Assembly: GCA_041685355.1 (NCBI GenBank)
Contig: JAWLFY010000016.1
Coordinates: 1 to 54,542, forward strand
Origin: JAWLFY01 sp041685355
GTDB taxonomy: Bacteria; Planctomycetota; Planctomycetia; Pirellulales; Pirellulaceae
Length of the DNA stretch: 54,542 nucleotides
Reading direction: 5' to 3'
Position numbers and translations under genes: made by a program. Below are positions 52,712 through 54,542 of this stretch, one piece after another. The stretch's first letter is position 1. Every line of letters starts with the position of its first letter. The notes under the pieces are model-generated. The model was not told where the DNA came from. It worked only from the letters and a program-made list of their open reading frames with translations, and did not search any database.

Positions 52712-54028
52712 TCAGCTGAGTCCGGTGAGGGGCCCACCGTCACAGAAGTTCGGGTCGCCGAATTCTTCGATCTCGTGACCGAATCCGTGAGCGAGCGCGA
52801 GCATCAAACGGTTGTGGTGGACCTTTTTGTACTGCAGGCTCCGACCCATTTTGAAGTCGAGCCCGCCGCCGACCATCACGAACGGGAGGTCGTTGCGGGT
52901 GTGGTTGTTTCCCTTCCCGAGTTCGTTCGTCCACACGATCAGCGTGTTGTCGAGCAAGCTCCCCTCGCCGTTCGGTTCGGGGGTTTCGTCGAGCCGCTTG
53001 GCCAAATACGCGAGCTGTTCACAGTACCAACGGTTGATCCGCGTCAGCTGTTCCTGGACCTGTTCCTTGTCGTCCGACTCGTGCGACAGCGTGTGGTGCG
53101 ACTCGTCGATGCCGATCCACTTCAACTTCTCACCGCTGGTCGCCCGGGAGAATTGCAGCGTCGCGATTCGGTTGAAGTCGGCGGCGAATCCGTGAACCAT
53201 CAGGTCCATCTGCATTTTGCTGAGCCGAGGGATGTCGTCGCCACGGACGCCCGGTTCGAGTTCCGGCCGCTCCGCCCCGATCGCCCCGTCGTCTTGAGCC
53301 TGACGAAGTTCTTTCTCCATTTCGCGGACGAACGTGGTGTGATCCTCGAGGATTCGGCGATCCGCTGCGTTGACCCGGTTCTCGAGGGAATGCAGGTCGT
53401 CGACCACGTCGTCGAGCAGGCTGCCGACGAGCTTCCGGTCCTCCATTTGGCCATAGAACTTACGGAGCATCTGATACGGGTCGTTGATCGGCGTCGCCGG
53501 GCGGTTGGCGTCGTAATACGACATCCGAGTCCACACGGTCGCCTGATCGGGGACCATCACGCCGTATTCGAGCGACCCGAATCGTGTCCGTGTCTCGTCA
53601 CGCGATTGCAGAAACCTCGCGATCTCCTGGTCGATCGAGATCCCACTCGCCCAACCCGCGGCGGGGCCGCTGCCGCCTTGCAGGTTCCCCGGCATGAGCT
53701 CGCAACCGGTGAGCAACCCGCCGATGCCGACCATGTGGGCGCTGCCTGCGCCGCGAACCTTGTTGCAAATCCCCTTGGCGACGAGCGTCCGGTCGCGAAA
53801 CGGTTCGAGCGGTTCCAGGCTTTCCTTGAACGACGTCAGCTCTCCCTCGTCGTCGGGCCAAAAGTTCCACGGCACGACGCCGTTGGGGCTGAACATCACC
53901 ACCAAACGTTTCTTCTTGCCGGTCGCTTCGCCCGCCCCCAGGCTCGCCAGGTTTCCGGTGAACGGCAGCGCGGCCGCGGAAGCGCCGAGACCACGGAGCA
54001 GATTTCTCCGGTTGATCGGGGTGAACAT
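52712..54028 (-). CDS. DUF1552 protein with twin-arginine signal
   Basis: The 438-residue product starts with a Tat-like signal INRRNLLRGLGASAAALP, then KKRLVVMFSPNGVVPWNFWP and a C-terminal IVWTNELGKGNNHTRNDLPFVMVGGG. DUF1552 belongs to the alkaline-phosphatase-like superfamily and is usually encoded with a DUF1592 cytochrome-type protein. Here it is upstream of it and probably co-transcribed. GAGGAG lies before the ATG at 54028. Confidence 0.93.
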   Translation of the reverse strand: MFTPINRRNLLRGLGASAAALPFTGNLASLGAGEATGKKKRLVVMFSPNGVVPWNFWPDDEGELTSFKESLEPLEPFRDRTLVAKGICNKVRGAGSAHMVGIGGLLTGCELMPGNLQGGSGPAAGWASGISIDQEIARFLQSRDETRTRFGSLEYGVMVPDQATVWTRMSYYDANRPATPINDPYQMLRKFYGQMEDRKLVGSLLDDVVDDLHSLENRVNAADRRILEDHTTFVREMEKELRQAQDDGAIGAERPELEPGVRGDDIPRLSKMQMDLMVHGFAADFNRIATLQFSRATSGEKLKWIGIDESHHTLSHESDDKEQVQEQLTRINRWYCEQLAYLAKRLDETPEPNGEGSLLDNTLIVWTNELGKGNNHTRNDLPFVMVGGGLDFKMGRSLQYKKVHHNRLMLALAHGFGHEIEEFGDPNFCDGGPLTGLS

Positions 54029-54319
54029 GATGGGCTCCTCACGAAAGGGTCGGAAAGAGACGTCAGCGAACCGCTAAGCCGATTGATGCCCCCTTGGAGG
54101 GGACATGATCGCCAACGCGGAGCTCGCGTGGTCGGACGTCGATTCGGGGTGGGAACGGGGTGGGCGAAACGCCAGGATTGGCGATCCGAGAACGAATTCA
54201 CGGTATCGAGTCGGTGATCACGGGTCAAACCGAACGACGCTCGCCCCGTCGCGGAGGGGCCAAGGAAGCGTCTTCCGCGTCGGACACCACACGCTCGGGC
54301 TGGCGTGTAAACTCGAGGC

Positions 54320-54391
54320 TTCCCCTTCGGTTTCGACCAACCCTTCCCTTTCGGTTTCGACCAACCCTTCCCTTTCGGTTTCGACCAACCC
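54320..54391 (+). repeat. 24-bp tandem repeat, three copies
   Basis: Units at 54320-54343, 54344-54367 and 54368-54391 share TTCCCTTTCGGTTTCGACC and differ by one base. They lie in the 439-bp gap 54029-54467, which otherwise shows only a short CCCCTTGGAGGGG palindrome near 54090 and no gene. Confidence 0.9.
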
Positions 54392-54467
54392 AGTCTGGGC
54401 ACGCCAATCTCTTTTGTTTTGACCGATCGGCTCGCGACGCTTCCCCCCTCCTGCGAGAGTCCGCGTA

Positions 54468-54542
54468 ATGCATGCACGACGAATCCCTTCGATTCACCTG
54501 GTGGCCGGGGCTTGCCTCATCGCTAGCCTTTCGCTGTCCGGG
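54468..54542 (+). CDS. Truncated gene start with a signal-like N-terminus
   Basis: From the ATG at 54468 the frame is open for 25 codons to the window edge: Met-His-Ala-Arg-Arg followed by a hydrophobic run (HLVAGACLIASLSLSG), which looks like a signal peptide or lipoprotein signal. GAGAG lies about eight bases before the ATG. The rest of the gene lies outside the window, so no function can be proposed. Confidence 0.45.
   Translation, partial: MHARRIPSIHLVAGACLIASLSLSG

Overview
The window is GC-rich bacterial chromosome that looks like a planctomycete, probably Pirellulaceae-like. This rests on the paired DUF1552 and DUF1587/1592/1588/1585 cytochrome-type proteins at the right end, an EF-Tu whose effector loop lacks the usual RGITI, a NusG with a long acidic N-terminal extension, an ammonium transporter fused to a histidine kinase, and a large MoxR/DUF58/BatA-type operon. 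The placement comes from family knowledge, not a search.

Layout. 1-2838: a Cys/Gly/Pro-rich lipoprotein, then a coupled alpha/beta hydrolase and class IV aminotransferase. 3127-9843: an Amt-histidine kinase-REC-REC-HPt hybrid, a REC-HD-GYP response regulator, and a secreted VWA protein. 9918-12174 (minus): a DinB-like protein, a Tat-exported TIM-barrel isomerase, and a lipid-anchored MsrA. 12332-15309 (plus): a small membrane protein coupled to an RND/MMPL exporter. 31004-15156 (minus): an eight-gene, tightly packed operon: TPR/metallopeptidase-like protein, DUF4159, MoxR, DUF58, BatA-like, a very large coiled-coil membrane protein, a VWA/glutamine-amidotransferase-like membrane protein, and a C13/caspase-like protein that seems to lack its catalytic cysteine. 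35827-31154 (minus): a translation cluster, tRNA-Thr(TGT), Tyr(GTA), Gly(TCC), Thr(GGT), tuf, tRNA-Trp(CCA), secE, nusG, rplK. 35881-36750: a metallo-beta-lactamase-fold protein. 37435-37519: tRNA-Leu(CAG). 38153-49410 (plus): a ten-gene type II secretion/pseudopilus operon gspE-F-G-H-I-J-K-L-M plus a BON-domain protein, with no secretin gene. 49377-54028 (minus): an ABC ATPase and the DUF1592/DUF1552 pair. A truncated secreted-protein gene starts at 54468.

Two 100-N assembly gaps (6601-6700 and 15369-15468) are each flanked by perfect direct copies (99 bp and 70 bp). Collapsing each duplicate restores a single open frame in the gene it interrupts, so both are probably unresolved contig overlaps at tandem repeats and not real breaks.

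Short tandem repeats recur across the window. Units are 17-25 bp, usually 2-4 copies, with a different sequence at each locus. Inside genes the units are multiples of 3. Between genes they are any length and sit against gene ends; at three genes the repeated unit contains the stop codon. An inverted-repeat element at 37051-37184 looks like a small MITE or REP pair.

The best candidates for new biology are the ammonium-sensing hybrid kinase beside a cyclic-di-GMP phosphodiesterase, the eight-gene envelope operon with its pseudo-peptidase, and the stop-codon-spanning repeats.
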